Program-made: the position numbers and the translations under genes
The notes under the pieces: generated by a model
What the model saw: the letters and a program-made list of their open reading frames with translations, nothing else
Told to the model about the DNA's origin: nothing
Database searches by the model: none
Part shown: in pieces, positions 36,901 to 51,200 of the stretch
Layout: the number at the start of each line of letters is the position of its first letter
Numbering within the stretch: position 1 is the first letter of the stretch
DNA from: Acanthococcus lagerstroemiae
Lineage: Eukaryota > Arthropoda > Insecta > Hemiptera > Eriococcidae
DNA length: 64,000 nucleotides
Direction: 5' to 3'
NCBI GenBank assembly: GCA_031841125.1
Contig: CM063113.1
Location: forward strand, 37,017,197 to 37,081,196

Positions 36901-39239
36901 CTACGCCACTGGTTAGAGTCCTGCACGGTATAATTTAGGATTCCACTCCAGATTATTGTTTGTTATTCAATTCGTGTTCAATGCATATTATTGACTTCAG
37001 CCCAGTAGTCTGGCCTGTCTAGTTTAGTTTCCCCTGTCATTCTTACCGGTCAGCCAGTAAATTTCGGAATAACCGAGCGATTACGTATTTTCCTCTTGTA
37101 TAGGTTTTTTTTTTTTTAAATTTATTTACTATTATTATTTTTTCAACAATGAACGAAGACGATGACCGAGCCAGTGTTTCATTCGCGATTAGTTCACGCT
37201 GCCTGCGCTCCAGTTTCACGAATCTGTTTATTTGATACGAGTATAAGAGTCTCACGGTTTTGCTTGAATAAGTTTTCATAGTAAGTTGATGTTTAGTATT
37301 CTTTGGGCCCTTGGGAAGCCCCTCTAAGCCTAGCAACTTCACGATTACAGATTCAGAATGTCTACATCACCGAATTCTGTTTCTGGGCTAATATTTTTCC
37401 ACATTAGCTGCCAACGAAATGTCAGGAACCGTTGTTTGTAAAGAAACAACAAAAACTTATAATTCATTTATGGTTCTTAAACGATGGATGATGATGCTGT
37501 GTGGTCAGTCTTGATTGGAGGGGAGGATATGATGTTTACATACTGTCCCCCATCATAATTTAAGGAACTACTGTTTTATAAAATATTCTTAATTTCTATT
37601 CTGTAAGGTAAATTTCAAATTTCTGATTTCAGTGCAGAGCTGTAGTAATGGAGGGAGGGGGGCTGGAGAACGTGACACCCACTCTCCCAGTATCATTTGA
37701 TAAATCATTATTTGGGAATTCTGGAAATCAGGTAGTTGGCAAAACTGAGAAAGTGTAGACTTTTTTATTTTATTTTCAAGTTTCTTCTTGATTTTTTTAT
37801 ATTTTAGTCGACACTTTTGCTGTATACACCCCTCTCCGGCTGAGGAAATTTGGTAACTACAACTTTATTTTAGGTAGTTTTAACCGAAACTTGATGTGTC
37901 TTGCTCGAACTTCAGTGAGTCTTCTAAATGGTAGGTATTATAGAGTTTTAAGAAGTTGAAATGGCATCTCAGTTATCCCTAATAAGTATTTATGAAGTTC
38001 TAACGAGTTTGAACGTGGGCGTAACGGAGCTGAGCGCATCTTGAGAAGTTTCAGTGAGTCTTAACTGAGTCTCATGGAGTCGTAGCGAATCGTAACCGGG
38101 TCTCGACGAATCTTAATGAGTATTAATTGAATCTTAATGAGAGTAAGAAGAGTTTGAAGAAGTCTTAGAATGTCTTGACATAGTTCTTATGAGTCTAGGT
38201 TAGTCTAAATGAGAATTTTAAATACCTCTAGTATTGGAAGAGTACAAGGGAAGAAGCGGGCTGACTCAACTTTCTTATATTTTTCAGGAAATTAAATTGT
38301 GTGAAAAAAACTGAGTAACTCCTTCATTATGAGTGGTATTCAAAATTTGAAAACTGGTGGCCTGAGGCACTTGCTTAATGTGCCTATTGGGAAATTCATC
38401 GCTGGAACTGATACTACATAATAAAGAAATTGCGGTGGTAGGTATTTAGATATTTCGGGAGAGAGACAGTTACAGCCACCAAATTTCAACATAATATGGA
38501 AAAATTCAGTGTAAATTATTTCCGCGAAATCCAAGTAAAAAAATTAGGAGGTCTAGAGGTGGCAAAATTCTGTGCCCTCCTTCTAATAAGTTTTTTTTTT
38601 TTTTTTTTTTTTTTTGTCTAAAACCTACTCAGAGTTCATACAAACATATCTTTAAAGGTCAAACCCTTCAGTCAGTAGCGGATACAGAAAATAGTTTGGG
38701 GGGGGGGGGTCTGAATGAAAAATGTTATAGATGAAATATGATAAATAAGTTATTTGGTGTGTTGGGACGTATGGCTCTGCACGCATGCCAAAGTGGCCCC
38801 TATGACACCGCACCCCCGGCCACAGGAACTACCCTTTCGAGTATCGCGTGAGTGACCATAAGTTATGTTGGTAGATATTCAGATATTTCGAGGGAGTCCC
38901 CCCCCCGTATCCACTCCTACCCTCAGCTCTTATGGTTCACCCACCAACCTCGAACAAACACACATACCCTCCCACAGGCAAACAAATACTTTATATATTT
39001 CGAAAACTACGGCATCGAAACCTGATCAAAATTCTTCAATTTCCTGAGACAAAAATTCAAATCTGCCGTCAAAATTGAGGTAGAGTAATTTTTTGAGAAA
39101 TTTTATCAACATATACTTCAATTTTCGAGCCTATCTCGGCAAAGAAGCATCGCCGCCAAATTTTGTCTACGAATTTGAAATCAGCCTGAGGTTATCCTTT
39201 TTTTTTTGTTCTGTCTTCAAACAATAATTATATTTGTCC

Positions 39240-39284
<45 letters not shown>

Positions 39285-42200
39285 AACACTGTCAACGCAG
39301 ATGTTTGCGCATTATAGGTTAGTACACAGAGTGAGCATGAACAAATTGGATGAACTTCAGCGCGCTCTGATGGCGTTGTTTTCAACTCTACGAAAATTTT
39401 ACAAGAGACATTTTTAATGTAAATTTTAACGAGGAACAACTTTTGTTTGAAACATTTTCCCCTATAATGTTGTCTACGCGAGATACTTCTGAAAAAGTGA
39501 ATTTCGGGGTCTTTGAAGCTCCCTGGGGGCTTAGCTCCACCGGGATCGCTGTGAACTTTTAGTATGTTAATTAGAAAGTCATTCCGAAGATATTCCAAAA
39601 AAAATCTTCGATATCATTTATGTCCATTTCCAAGCCTAATTTTCCTGGACTATGAATTTAGACGCCGATTTAAGGCTCATGGGAAATTATGTAGGGGAGA
39701 ACCGGGTATAAAGGACTAGCTAAGTGCGGAAAGAACTTCGAAATTGATACCAAAATGAATGAAACTTTTAATATAAACACATGCGTTTATGCAGTTTAAA
39801 GGTTTTGAATTGTTATAATGAACGGTTTTCCAAGATTTTCACAAATAAGTACAACTAGGTGAAATTTGATGTGAAAAAAATTACAGGGCATAAAGGACCA
39901 TCTGTATCGGGCATATAGAACTGAAGGGGGAAAAAACCTGTAGAAACATGTTTTCGAAAAGAAAAATGCAGTTTTAATATGAACACGCGGTTTTGATTGT
40001 TATAAAACTGATTCAGTTTATTTGCGTTTGTATCAAAGATTTAACTGATGATCGTAAACATGACTCGGGAGGGGCTATAATTGTTTTGTTGCCATATTTA
40101 CTGATAATCCTTCAGTTCTTATTACAGTCACAGTTTTCTGAACATCTTTCCCCGTCCATTTCGGGGCTACTGTTTTCCTTTTGTACCGATACATCATCAT
40201 TTTTCTCTATAATACAACGGAAATTCAATCGATAAATACATGTGGTTTTGTTTGCCCAAGCTAGAAATTCACGCGATTGTTCTCAGAAAATAATCTGTAC
40301 ATCATTACGGCTTCTACATGTAAATAACGTTGGAGATACTTACTACCCTACACAATCCACTCGCACCATTTCCATTTAATTCTCTCACCATTAAGTGGCA
40401 AAAATCGCTTAAACTTTCATTCGCCGATTCCTATAAGAAAACGGCCAGGAACATATTTTTCACTGATAATTCCGCTAAAATATAAGCCACTGATTGCGAA
40501 TCCTTCCTAGATAGATATTTTCACATAACTGCATACATAAATGGTGTAGAAGTTGCTCACGACAGTGTCTGATTAGAGAAAATGCGGAAGTTCTATATGC
40601 CCGTGTGATCCTGTGTGCCCGATTCTCCCCTACTCGGATTCAACTCGGCGCACGAAACGGCATTTACCCAAAATCGACTCAGTTTCGATGTTGATTTGAA
40701 GTATGTACTATGAATTTCATCAGTGGCCGGAGGAGCTTCCCTCCGGCCAGTGATGCGATACTCGAAAGGGTAGTTTCCGGGGCTGGGGGTGCGGTATCTA
40801 TGAATTTCATGTCGACCTGATTTCGACGTCAATATGCAGTTAAGTTGGGTCGATTCGACAACCCCGGAACTATTTCGATGAGAAATCAACGTCGATAATG
40901 AGTCGATTCTGAATCGTGACAAAAGGTCGATTTGGCGTCGATTGAACATCAAGCCGATGTCGATTCGCGGTCGACATGGTTTAATGGTCCTCCCCCTTCG
41001 GTATGGCCCTGAACACCGGTATTCCACTGTGTTCCAACTTTTCCCATTCTGATCCAGATCGTTGAACAGGTGGGCCAAGTTCCACGAGTACATTCACTTT
41101 CATTATTAGTTTTCTTTTTCTTCTCCTGTTACTTACGCATTCATACGATCGTCGATGAGCCGGTGCATTTGCATTTGTTACCCCTCTGCCCAGTACCGCC
41201 GTTTGATCGCAGTGTACGATAGAATCGGCGACAATACATCATACGAGACAAGGTCTGAGCCTCTGAGTCTCGAATCGTTCGTCGTCGGAACCTTGACATC
41301 TTGACAGCTTGACGTGTCCGATGGATGTGCCCATTTCGCAATGCTCGCAACGCGATCGCGAATTAACGTTACTCGTGTTCTCTGTGTTGCAGCCTTTAAA
41401 GAGGACTGCAGCGGCCATGGTAAACACGTGCTGAGTAAATGCCGGTGCGACCGACTGTACTACGGACCGCGGTGCCAGTTCCGGGACGAGTGCATCGAGA
41501 ATGACGACTGCGGCGACCAAGGGCGCTGCGTCGATGTGCACGCTACGACGGCGCCCCGCAAGCAGTGCTACTGCGAGGCCGGATGGTACGGAACCGCGTG
41601 TACTAAAAGTAAGTTTTTTCTTTCGAGCTATTACGTATAATACTGTTCGAGCAGATCTCCATTTAAAGAATTATACGCATGCCTTTGAAAAGCCTCGTAT
41701 AAGTTCGAAGGCTTGAGGAACGCACAATATGACACATAGTAGGTCGTATACTCCGGGGTAATTACATCACACGCTAGCCGAACCGGCGCATCGCTTACGT
41801 AATTTGGTAATCGAAAAAGGAAACGCCGTCTCGAAGTTGAAAGTTCTTTTCAACATTCTCGTCTCGGATGAATTGCCATTCCTATATATATACCTGTGTA
41901 GGTACACTCTGTATATTTACTCACACATGTTGGAATTATCGCATTGTTTCGCGAAGATGGCATTAATACGTTTTTGTTTCGCATCTTCTTCTTCTGCCGC
42001 TCGTTTGTCTTTTTTATATTTGTACATATACGTGCCTCATGATACAGCCTGCGCGATTGTATGTTAATTACGAATTTCTAGTTCCATTAGTTAACTGCGT
42101 TGTTATTGTTTCGATTTCGTTATTGTGATATTTCGCTGTACATATATAATTGTATGTGTGTGCGTGTTGAGGAGAATACAAAGGTGTGTGGACTCTTGAG

Positions 42201-45200
42201 GAGCGTGGACTGGATACACGCCTTTGTGGATTTCCTCAGCGTGCAGACCGAACAGTCTCGCGGCTTCGGCAAAGGGCGGCGGTTTAGTCGGCGCTGAGAC
42301 AATGCCGGAGTTGTCACACCGTCACACCTGTTTCTGTTCTCGGTGTCGAAGTGTGCATTTGTGTGTATTCGTATGCATTGGGTCTGTCGCACATTCATGA
42401 TAATGCGATGTCCTTCTACCTCTTCGGAGTTCAACAGCCCTAACTTTTCAATCTTCCTCTTGGGTGGTACCTTACCGTGGTGAGGAGGCTTAAGCGTAAA
42501 ATATAAAAATATAAAAAAGATTCTCTATGAGGTTATGTAATTTAAGCAAAGGTAGGATGTAAAAGTAGGCGAACCACTGCGATTTACGAACTCCAATCGA
42601 ACAAATAGAAGAGAGCTAGGTATATGAAGAGTGTTATTCCAAACTGCCCTAAGTCAAAAACAGTCAAATCGAGATAAACGCAAAAAACTATCTCTGCAGA
42701 ATAGAAGATGGCATTTTCGGAAGGTGAAAGATGGCGGCATTGGTTGTATAACTCATACTTGACAAAATTTTCTGTGAAATCCGAGTAACTCTGCCCCCTC
42801 CCCTTGGAGTATCAAATGAAGCTAATAAATGTGAAGCGCTCTGTGAAAAAGTACCATACGTCGGAGAACTTGTTTTTGAATTCTTGGTTGAATCTGATAG
42901 AACAAAAATTTACCTGCATAAAAAGAATGAAGTCTATAACTTCAATATAAACTGAAATAGCATTAGCTGAAGTTTGAAAATGGGAAACCTCAATTCTGAG
43001 AAAAATGCGTTTAAAGTAGTGAAACAGAAAAATACACGAAAAAATCGATGTCTCAGTGTGTACCGCGCCAACGCGTCTCAAATTTTGCTGTGATATCCCA
43101 CGAACATGTATCAAAACATTCTGCAAGGCTCACAAGGAGTCCATGCATATACTCGTACATAGAGGAATACAACTTTGAAGAGGACAGTTGCAAGTGAACA
43201 GGGCCGTACCACAAAGTTTTTCCTGGGGGCGGGGGGCAAAAATTGTGAAAGTCCCAATTGACTCAACTCAAAATTCCCAAGTACCAAAGCAAAAACAAAA
43301 CCTTTTGATTTGTTGGATTTTTTCAACTGACTCAACTCAAAATTCCCAAATATCAGAGCGAAAAAAATTAAATTGTTGGATTCTCCTCACTTCTCAACTC
43401 AATTCCCAAGTATCAAAGAAAAGAGAGGGGGAAAAAACTTTTTGTCTTGTAGCATTTTCACAACTCCGCCTAACTGAAATGGTAAATTTTCCCAACAACT
43501 ATATAAAAAATTCCTACGGGGGGGGATGTTGTCCCCCTATCGGTACGTCCCTGCAAGTGCTGCAAGTGAAAGATTGGTTTTGAACAACTGATAAGGCTGA
43601 AAACGAAGCATTTGAAGAAACTATATGACATAGCGTTTACTGATGAGCTTTGATCAACGTGAGTACACATTTTTAAATCGGGGGCCCAATTCTGAAAAAT
43701 TCTACTTTTTACGCCCTTTCCAACGATACTAATATGTAACTCATACTATTTACAGAAATGTCAGTTGGTTCACGCCGACCCTAATTTCAGCAAAAATTGT
43801 ACACAATATTACAAACCTCACAAAATGAACTCTTATCATCGATTCCTTATGTTGATACCTCGAGTGGCTTTTGCTGTGACTGTAAGCACGATGTAAAACC
43901 ATCTGCCTATCTATTTCTTTTACGCACGGTTACGTTCACTTTTACATTTAAAACCATAAGCGCCACTTTTGAAAGCAAACGCGATTCGTTCACGTTTATC
44001 TCGAACGTCGATTAATAAGAAAAAGAGCCAATGGAAGAGAAACACAAACCACTGGCGACACCAAGTATCGCGTAGAACTGTTTAAAAATTTTGATAAAAT
44101 TTGAATTTTGAATATGGAAAACGAACAGTTCTTGAGAAAAATAGTTAACGCCATCGTATTCAGCATTCAAAATATAGCTCAAATCATATAATCTCATTCC
44201 ATTGTTTTTATGCTGTTCAGCTGTAGTGTTATTTTCGTCGAGAAACATTTTCCGTACATTCGGTCATTGTAAATACATAATATTAAAAAAAAAAAAGTGG
44301 ATGCGCAGGTGGGACTTCTGATGTATCAGTTTGGGCATCATCCTTAATTTTTTGTGAAGTCCCACTTGGCAGCTCGTTTATTCTCTAAAAATTTGTCACG
44401 ATTTCTCTAGACTCATAACTCATTTCAATGTATCTTTCGTTTCAGGATCTCACATCAAAACGACAGAAATCGACCTCAGCGCCCACAACCACCGCGAGCT
44501 GAAACCGGGCTTCCAGATGTACTGGCGCGTCATGCCCGAGGCGAACGAAATCGAAATCGTACTCAAAGCTAACACTACCAGTTACGTCGGCATTGGATGG
44601 CGGCCCAAGAATCTGACCGCCAGCTGTCGCAACTTCCCGCAGATCGTCGACCTTCCCCGAAATGTTACCGAAGTCTCGACCTCGACCACGTCTAGTCCGA
44701 AAAGCGAACCAGAACCGAAAACCGAGCCGGAGCCGAAATCGGAACCTAAAGCGGAGCCCAAAAGCGAGCCGGTACCGAAAATAGAGTCGACCACGAAAAC
44801 GGAACCCAAAACGCGAACGACTCCAAAACGAAAGGTGGAGCCGAAACGACAACCGCAACGCAAGAAAGAGCCGGAGCCGAAGACCGAGCCGGAACCGAGG
44901 TCCGAGCCGAAAAGTGAACCAGAGCCGAAATCTGAGCCGGAACCGAAAACTGCTCCGGAGCCCAAGAGTGAACCGGAGCCCAAGAGCGAACCGGAACCAA
45001 AGAGTGAGCCAGAGCCTAAAAGTGAACCGGAACCGGAACCAGCCAGCGAGCCGGAGCCGAAACTGGAGACGACGACGCCGACTACAAGTACTACCACTGC
45101 GCCGCCGGTGACAACGAAGAGACCCTTATTCAGACCAAGAGGACCGTTCAGGCCGTCGCAAAAGATCATACCGAGCAGGAGTACCAAAACGAGTGAAAGT

Positions 45201-48200
45201 GGCGAACAGGACAGTGTCCCGACCAGCGTTTCATTCCGCGTTAGTGCTAAACAAGGTACTTGTTCTCGCAACTGGTTTTTCTATTATTTACTGTAACCAT
45301 TTCATATCGATATGAGTTGATATACGACGTGACGGATCGTCATTTTTTGAGTGGGTATGCGTAAACGAAGAGATGAACTTTACAATGAAAGTTCGACGTA
45401 CGGCCGCGAGGATTATTAAATAGGGAAACGTCGGGGTAGCCTGACCAGCCGGATCACTGCTTTCTCCGCGCTGTTGGACCGCAGGAAGGCTCAGGGCTAC
45501 GGTAGTGCGAATTTTACGAGCAACGGATTAATAAAAACCATCGTGTTTATTGTTGCAGCTCCCCCATCCGCTTTACGAGGCAAACGGCACACACGGACAG
45601 GTACGTCTTCGTTCCGCTTTGTTAGCTGGTAGTCTTCCTAGTCCCACTCAGTATGGGTATTTCACGTTTGTTTGTACGTATTCATGCAGAAAAACTCTCT
45701 CTGGACGTGGAGCACGAACCGAAAAGCGAGCCGGAGCCGAAGAGTGAACCAGAACCGAAATCCGAACCCGAGTCGAAAAGCGAACCGAGAGCGAAGTCGG
45801 AGCCGCAGCCGGAGCCCAAATCTAAAGCAGAGCCAAAATCAGAGCCCGAGCCCAAATCGGAGCCGGCGGCCGAGCCACATGCGAAATCACACAAGCCCTC
45901 CAAGCCGAAGGAAGCCGAAAGTGAGGGAAATAGGAGTATCGAACGTCGATGTCAATTTTTACGTTTAGCAAATGTCTCTAATTTCGTATTCGATTTGCAG
46001 ACTTCTCTCCGTACACCCCGCGCCATGATTTCAGCCCTATGGACTGCACCGACATCGTTATTGGCTCAGCTAGGGGAACGACTAGTCGGATATGGGATTA
46101 CTATACTAGAGACAGGTATGTAAAGTGATTTAGGTTGTTGAGGGTGAGGCCCCCTCGTTACCCTTAAGGTCTAACAACTCGAATAATAAGCCCTAGCTGT
46201 ATCTCAAGGTCCAAGCCTCGATACAGTCTGCTATTCCACTGTCATTTCTGGACGTTTCAACTTTTGGAATATAACTGCCCGCTTCTAAATCTTGAGTCGT
46301 CATTTTTGCGTCTCCATTTATGGGGCGGGTCTCAGCTGAATTGGAAGATTCCGATTTATGTGCAGCTACTAATTTGTATTAATCTTATGTAGGTCAACAC
46401 CTCGCGTAGACACTTTCTGGGGAGGCAGAAACGATCTGACAGCAGCGGTCGGCTCCGAAAAAGATGGCGTTACTACGATAGCATTCAGGAAGAAATTAAA
46501 AAGTAATAATCGTAATTTCGTGTGCACCTTCGTTCATTCACGCTTCGCTTCCTCTTTATCTTCCGAATTACAGCCCTCATCACACTTTACTGGACAATGA
46601 ACTATGCTCCGAGAAGAGATCGGAATACTAAATCGTGTTTTATTCTCATTTCGTATATACGTGTACGTTCGTCGATTTCCTGGCGTACGTCAACTGTATA
46701 ATGGCTGCTCACCTTCAGCAGTCAAAACGATGAAGTTTTAATTCACACAACTCAAGATTACGTAATTTTTAGGTACGGAATCAACGGACCATAGTATCGA
46801 GGATGACCTTATGCACGTCATCTGGGCGGTGGGACAAGATCCGAAGGAGTACAAACATTTCCCGAAATCAGGATTGGAAAGAGACGAAGCATCGGTTAAA
46901 GACTTTTACAAAGAAGACGAGTTGAAGTACCATGGGCACGGAGATCAACGAGGATTCCTGGAACACAATTTCTTCGGTATATTATCATTTTACATTTTCA
47001 TTATAGACTCAATTCGCGAGAAACAATCTCATGTTAGTAATTCGTAATTCCCGTCGAATTTTGGATCGCGTTGATGCCGGATGAAAATTATAAATACGTT
47101 ACGGTTTCAACAAGGCTCCAGCTAGCAAATTTCTTGAGGGTGTACACAGCAAGGAATTTTAGTTGAAACCTGCGGAAAAAAGTCTTTATTTTCCCAATTG
47201 CACCGACGAGCAATTATAGGCCCGTATTTAGGCGTGGGCTCAAGGGGTGTCAGCTCAAGGCGGCAGATTTTTAGAGGCTGCTCGGGGCGGCAAATGAAAG
47301 ACGATTTTTTAAAGCGTGTATAGTTCACTCGGAAAGAGTAAAACGATAAATTAAGCAGACTTTGCAGTTTTACGTTTGACTATAAAAAAGAAACTCAAAA
47401 AGTGGACGAATACGAGTAGCTAAATATCTCAGCCCCACCCGCTTGAAAAAAAGAGAAAAATTTACGGAGGAAAGGCGCACAGAATTTTATAGCCCAAAGG
47501 CGGAAAAAAGCTAAGTGCGGCCCTGAGCAATTAGAATTTGCCGAGTGCTAACTTTTCAAACAATATTGAAGGGTGTAACATTTTTGGCTGCGGCCCTGGG
47601 TTTCAAGCACCGCAGCGCTAATGTACTATAAAATCCTCTAAAACTGATTTTAAAAAAAGTTTTTGTTTTTAAAAACTCCTAAAGATTCCTTATTTTTCAT
47701 TTTTCATACTTGAGATGGAGAAAATCGTATTCAATAGCAATTTTATGGGGAGCAGTTGCCCCCTTTGCCCCACCCCTTACAATCGACACCTCTGGATCCT
47801 GGTAAAAGGTTTTTACAACTGAAGAATTGATTAGGTACTTTTTATCGGACACTTGTTTTAATACTTCTTCTGGCTCTTCCAGACATGTTTCAGATTCAAT
47901 AAGTTTCATCAAAACTTAAAACTAGTATTGAAAACAGAAGTCAGGGTCAGCACGAGAAGAGGGGGTGATCACCCTCCTCCATTTTGGAAATTTCGACTCT
48001 CAGACGGAAGAATTAAGTAATGGGTGAATTTTTTTTTCTTGCTTGTTAGGTGAAATTTTGTAACGTAAGCTTGGGGAAGTCGTTCTGGGACCCAACAGTT
48101 GAAAAAATGAGTAAGACGTAGAATTTTTTTTTTTAACTTGTCAATTGAAATTTGTTAAGTTGTAGTCGGATTTTTCGTGTTTATACCCGCCCTAAAAAAG

Positions 48201-51200
48201 AGCGGGATGTAGGTGATCCTATATGACTGGCCGAATTATTATTTTCCCCGGAATTCCTTCCACAATTAAAAGATATTCACTCACCTCGCTCGAAAATAGC
48301 CAGCAAAAAATAATATAGAATTTTGTCATGGAGCTTTTAAGCCATCTCAGTGTGTCAAACAAAAAAGAATAAAGAAAACTTCGTAGTGCGGCATGAAATG
48401 GCATATATTTTAATTTTTGAAATCTAATAGATACCCTGTAGTTGAATTTTCTGAAGCAATTTCATGGAAAACTAGATAAAAACGAGGGGAAAATTTTCAA
48501 ATTGTAAAACAATATTCCTTTAAAAACAAAAATTAGTAATATTTTTCAAATGAAGACGTGGAGTTCAAAACATCGTATGTGCCAACTTTTGCAGAAGTGG
48601 TTTTGTGCATGCAAACTGTTCTAGGAACCGCTGCCCTTACAATACTGAACATCTTGAGTGCCCATAGAGCCTCAGAGTACTTCTAATTTCAACCCAAAGA
48701 GATCACAGCACGCACATGTGCCGGCGAACGATCCATGCAAAACATCCTAACTCCGTTTGATGTTGATAGCACTTGGAATGTTTTGCTTCGTCTTTCCCAT
48801 GGACTTAATATATTTTGCATTGTCTTTTCCCCATGGACTTAGGGGTCGTTCATTAATTACGTAAGGGCCCTGAGGAGGGGGGGGGGAGGTAAAGCCATTC
48901 TTACGTAATATTTTATTATGAAAGTTTTAACGTAGCAACCACTCAGGCGACACATTTTTGCATGCAGCCGCTAAAGATAAATTATTTTACCGTATCTGCA
49001 TCTTTTCAAACGTTATTAATTTATTTTCAAGCTTTTTAGGAAAATTCATGCAACAATCTTACGTAAAAAGATGAGGGGTCATTTATTAATTACGTTAAAA
49101 CGATTTTGACCATTTTGACCCCCTCCCCACCCCCATGTAAGGACACATAAGATTAATTGAACCCCTCCCCCTTACGTAAGAGTTTTTCATACATTTTTCT
49201 AAAAAGCTTAAAATTTTTTTTTTGGGGGGGGGGGAGGGGGGGACTTGTTTAATGGGGAAAACCTGTCACTATAGAAAATCTTTGAAGTGGTCCGTTGAGT
49301 TCCCACTGTAAACAGGTTTCACTGTACGTCTATTTACTCATCTTTAGCGGCTGCATGCAAAAAATATCTTTCCCATGGACTTAGTGTGTATGCGCAACGT
49401 CAACCCTCATTTTCTCGGCTTAAGCATGACTGAGCCAAAAATTTGTGCATGGACATGTGTATGAAGCTTCAAAGAATTGGTTGAGCACCCATTTTGCCAA
49501 ACCCACCCTCTTCATCTCAGCTGAAACAGTTTTTTGCTTCTTCTGTAAACTTTTGACATTGCTGCATAGGATGTTTTGAACTTCACGCCTTCAAATATTT
49601 TTCGAGAAGATAACACTACATAAAATCCACTCTTATGAAACAACTCTAACACTGGGTCTGTTGAGGCGTACTTAAACCTCTCTCAGACTTCTGTAAGATT
49701 CTGTGACTCGTCCAGACTTAAGACTCTTGAAACTCATTGAATCAGAAAAACCTCTGCCAAACTTATTTGAATATTTTTCAATCTTCTGGACTTGTGTCTC
49801 TCGGGACTCGTTAATATTCCTTCAGACTTTCGTAAGATTCATGAAGACTTTTCTATACCCGTTTTTCATCAACTAGATCTGACTTGTTCGTTCATGGACT
49901 CTTCAAAACTTTCTTCATTGTAAAAAGGAGAAAAAAACTTGCGAAGATTACCGTTTTTAATATTATTTTCTAAATTTTCAAACTATAAATTATATTATTA
50001 GAACAAATTGACAAAATAATACTACTCTAGATAAATGAATGAATGAGTTGGTAACGTGAAAATTGCATCTTCACAGCTGAGAGTTAATGTTGCCAACTTT
50101 GAAAACTGTCCCTCGATTTTTTGTCTTTCGGCATGGCTCTTTTTCAACCAATCACAAAACAGGAGTTTCATATGTCGCCGTCACAGTTAATGGTGTCTAA
50201 AATTAAGAAAATTAAGAGTTAAAGATAAAAAGTGTCTTTCGGCATGGTCATCTTTATGCAACGATAGACGTTATTCATCATCCAAAAATAATTACATCTA
50301 ATTAATAGGTCAGTATGCCTTTATCAACTTAACATACAATTTTTTGTTTTGGAATCTACTAATCAAAGGCAGAACACTTTTTGTTCGCTATTGTCTTTCG
50401 GCATGGACTTTTTCATGTGTCCTTCGGCATGGCATTCATTAGTTTGATCGCCAGGCCAAAATACAGAATCCCCTCAGTGTCGGCCCAGTCTTACCAATAT
50501 GTTATACAGAACGCCTCTTAACGACTCCCATCAAAAACAGTTCAAATATCCCCTCTACTTTCCTCCATGAAAAAACATAGTACCTGAAATACTTATCAGC
50601 ATTTTTAAAGAATGACCGAGAAAGAGAAAACTAGAAAAGTGATACAACTGATACAAGTTGAAAATAAACAGTAGAGGTACTTAAATAAAAATTTTATGTT
50701 TTATTACAAAGCAACATGTAAGGTGTAACCAAAAAAAAGGCGTTGCTCTTGAAGAGCTGGTTGTTCACTTGCTCTTGTCCACGATTTGGCGAACTTAGTT
50801 TTGAACTAGTTCACCCCCCCTCCCCTCCCCCGTCCAAAAAAGAACAAGAACTAGTTCGCGATTTTTGGACCTGATCAACTTGTTCATTCTTTGTTCATCT
50901 AGTTTTTCGTAATATTTAAAAATTTTTTTTTGTTGAAGGGGGGGGGGCTTCTTATATATTTCTACTTTCCAGACTTAAGTTTCAACTTTCATAATGGTTT
51001 CAGGTTTCAAATTAAAAATTTCAATGTATTTCAATAGGGATTTTAAAAAATTGTTTGGATAATAGTCTAGTTTTCAATATGTAGGCTATTACCAAAGAGA
51101 AATGTTTGCTCGCTCCGCTCGCTGCGATGAATTAGATCAGTCAGAAGACCAAGGGAACAAGAGCAAGAACTAGGTAGTTCATTAAAAATGGAAAAGAACA

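Noticed and set aside
44582..45271. Long minus-strand open frame (Gly/Ser-rich) opposite exon E
   Set aside because: It is the shadow of the KSEPEP array; the plus frame carries DOMON strands and correct splice phases.
45682..45903. Minus-strand open frame opposite exon G
   Set aside because: Same compositional shadow of the coding repeat.
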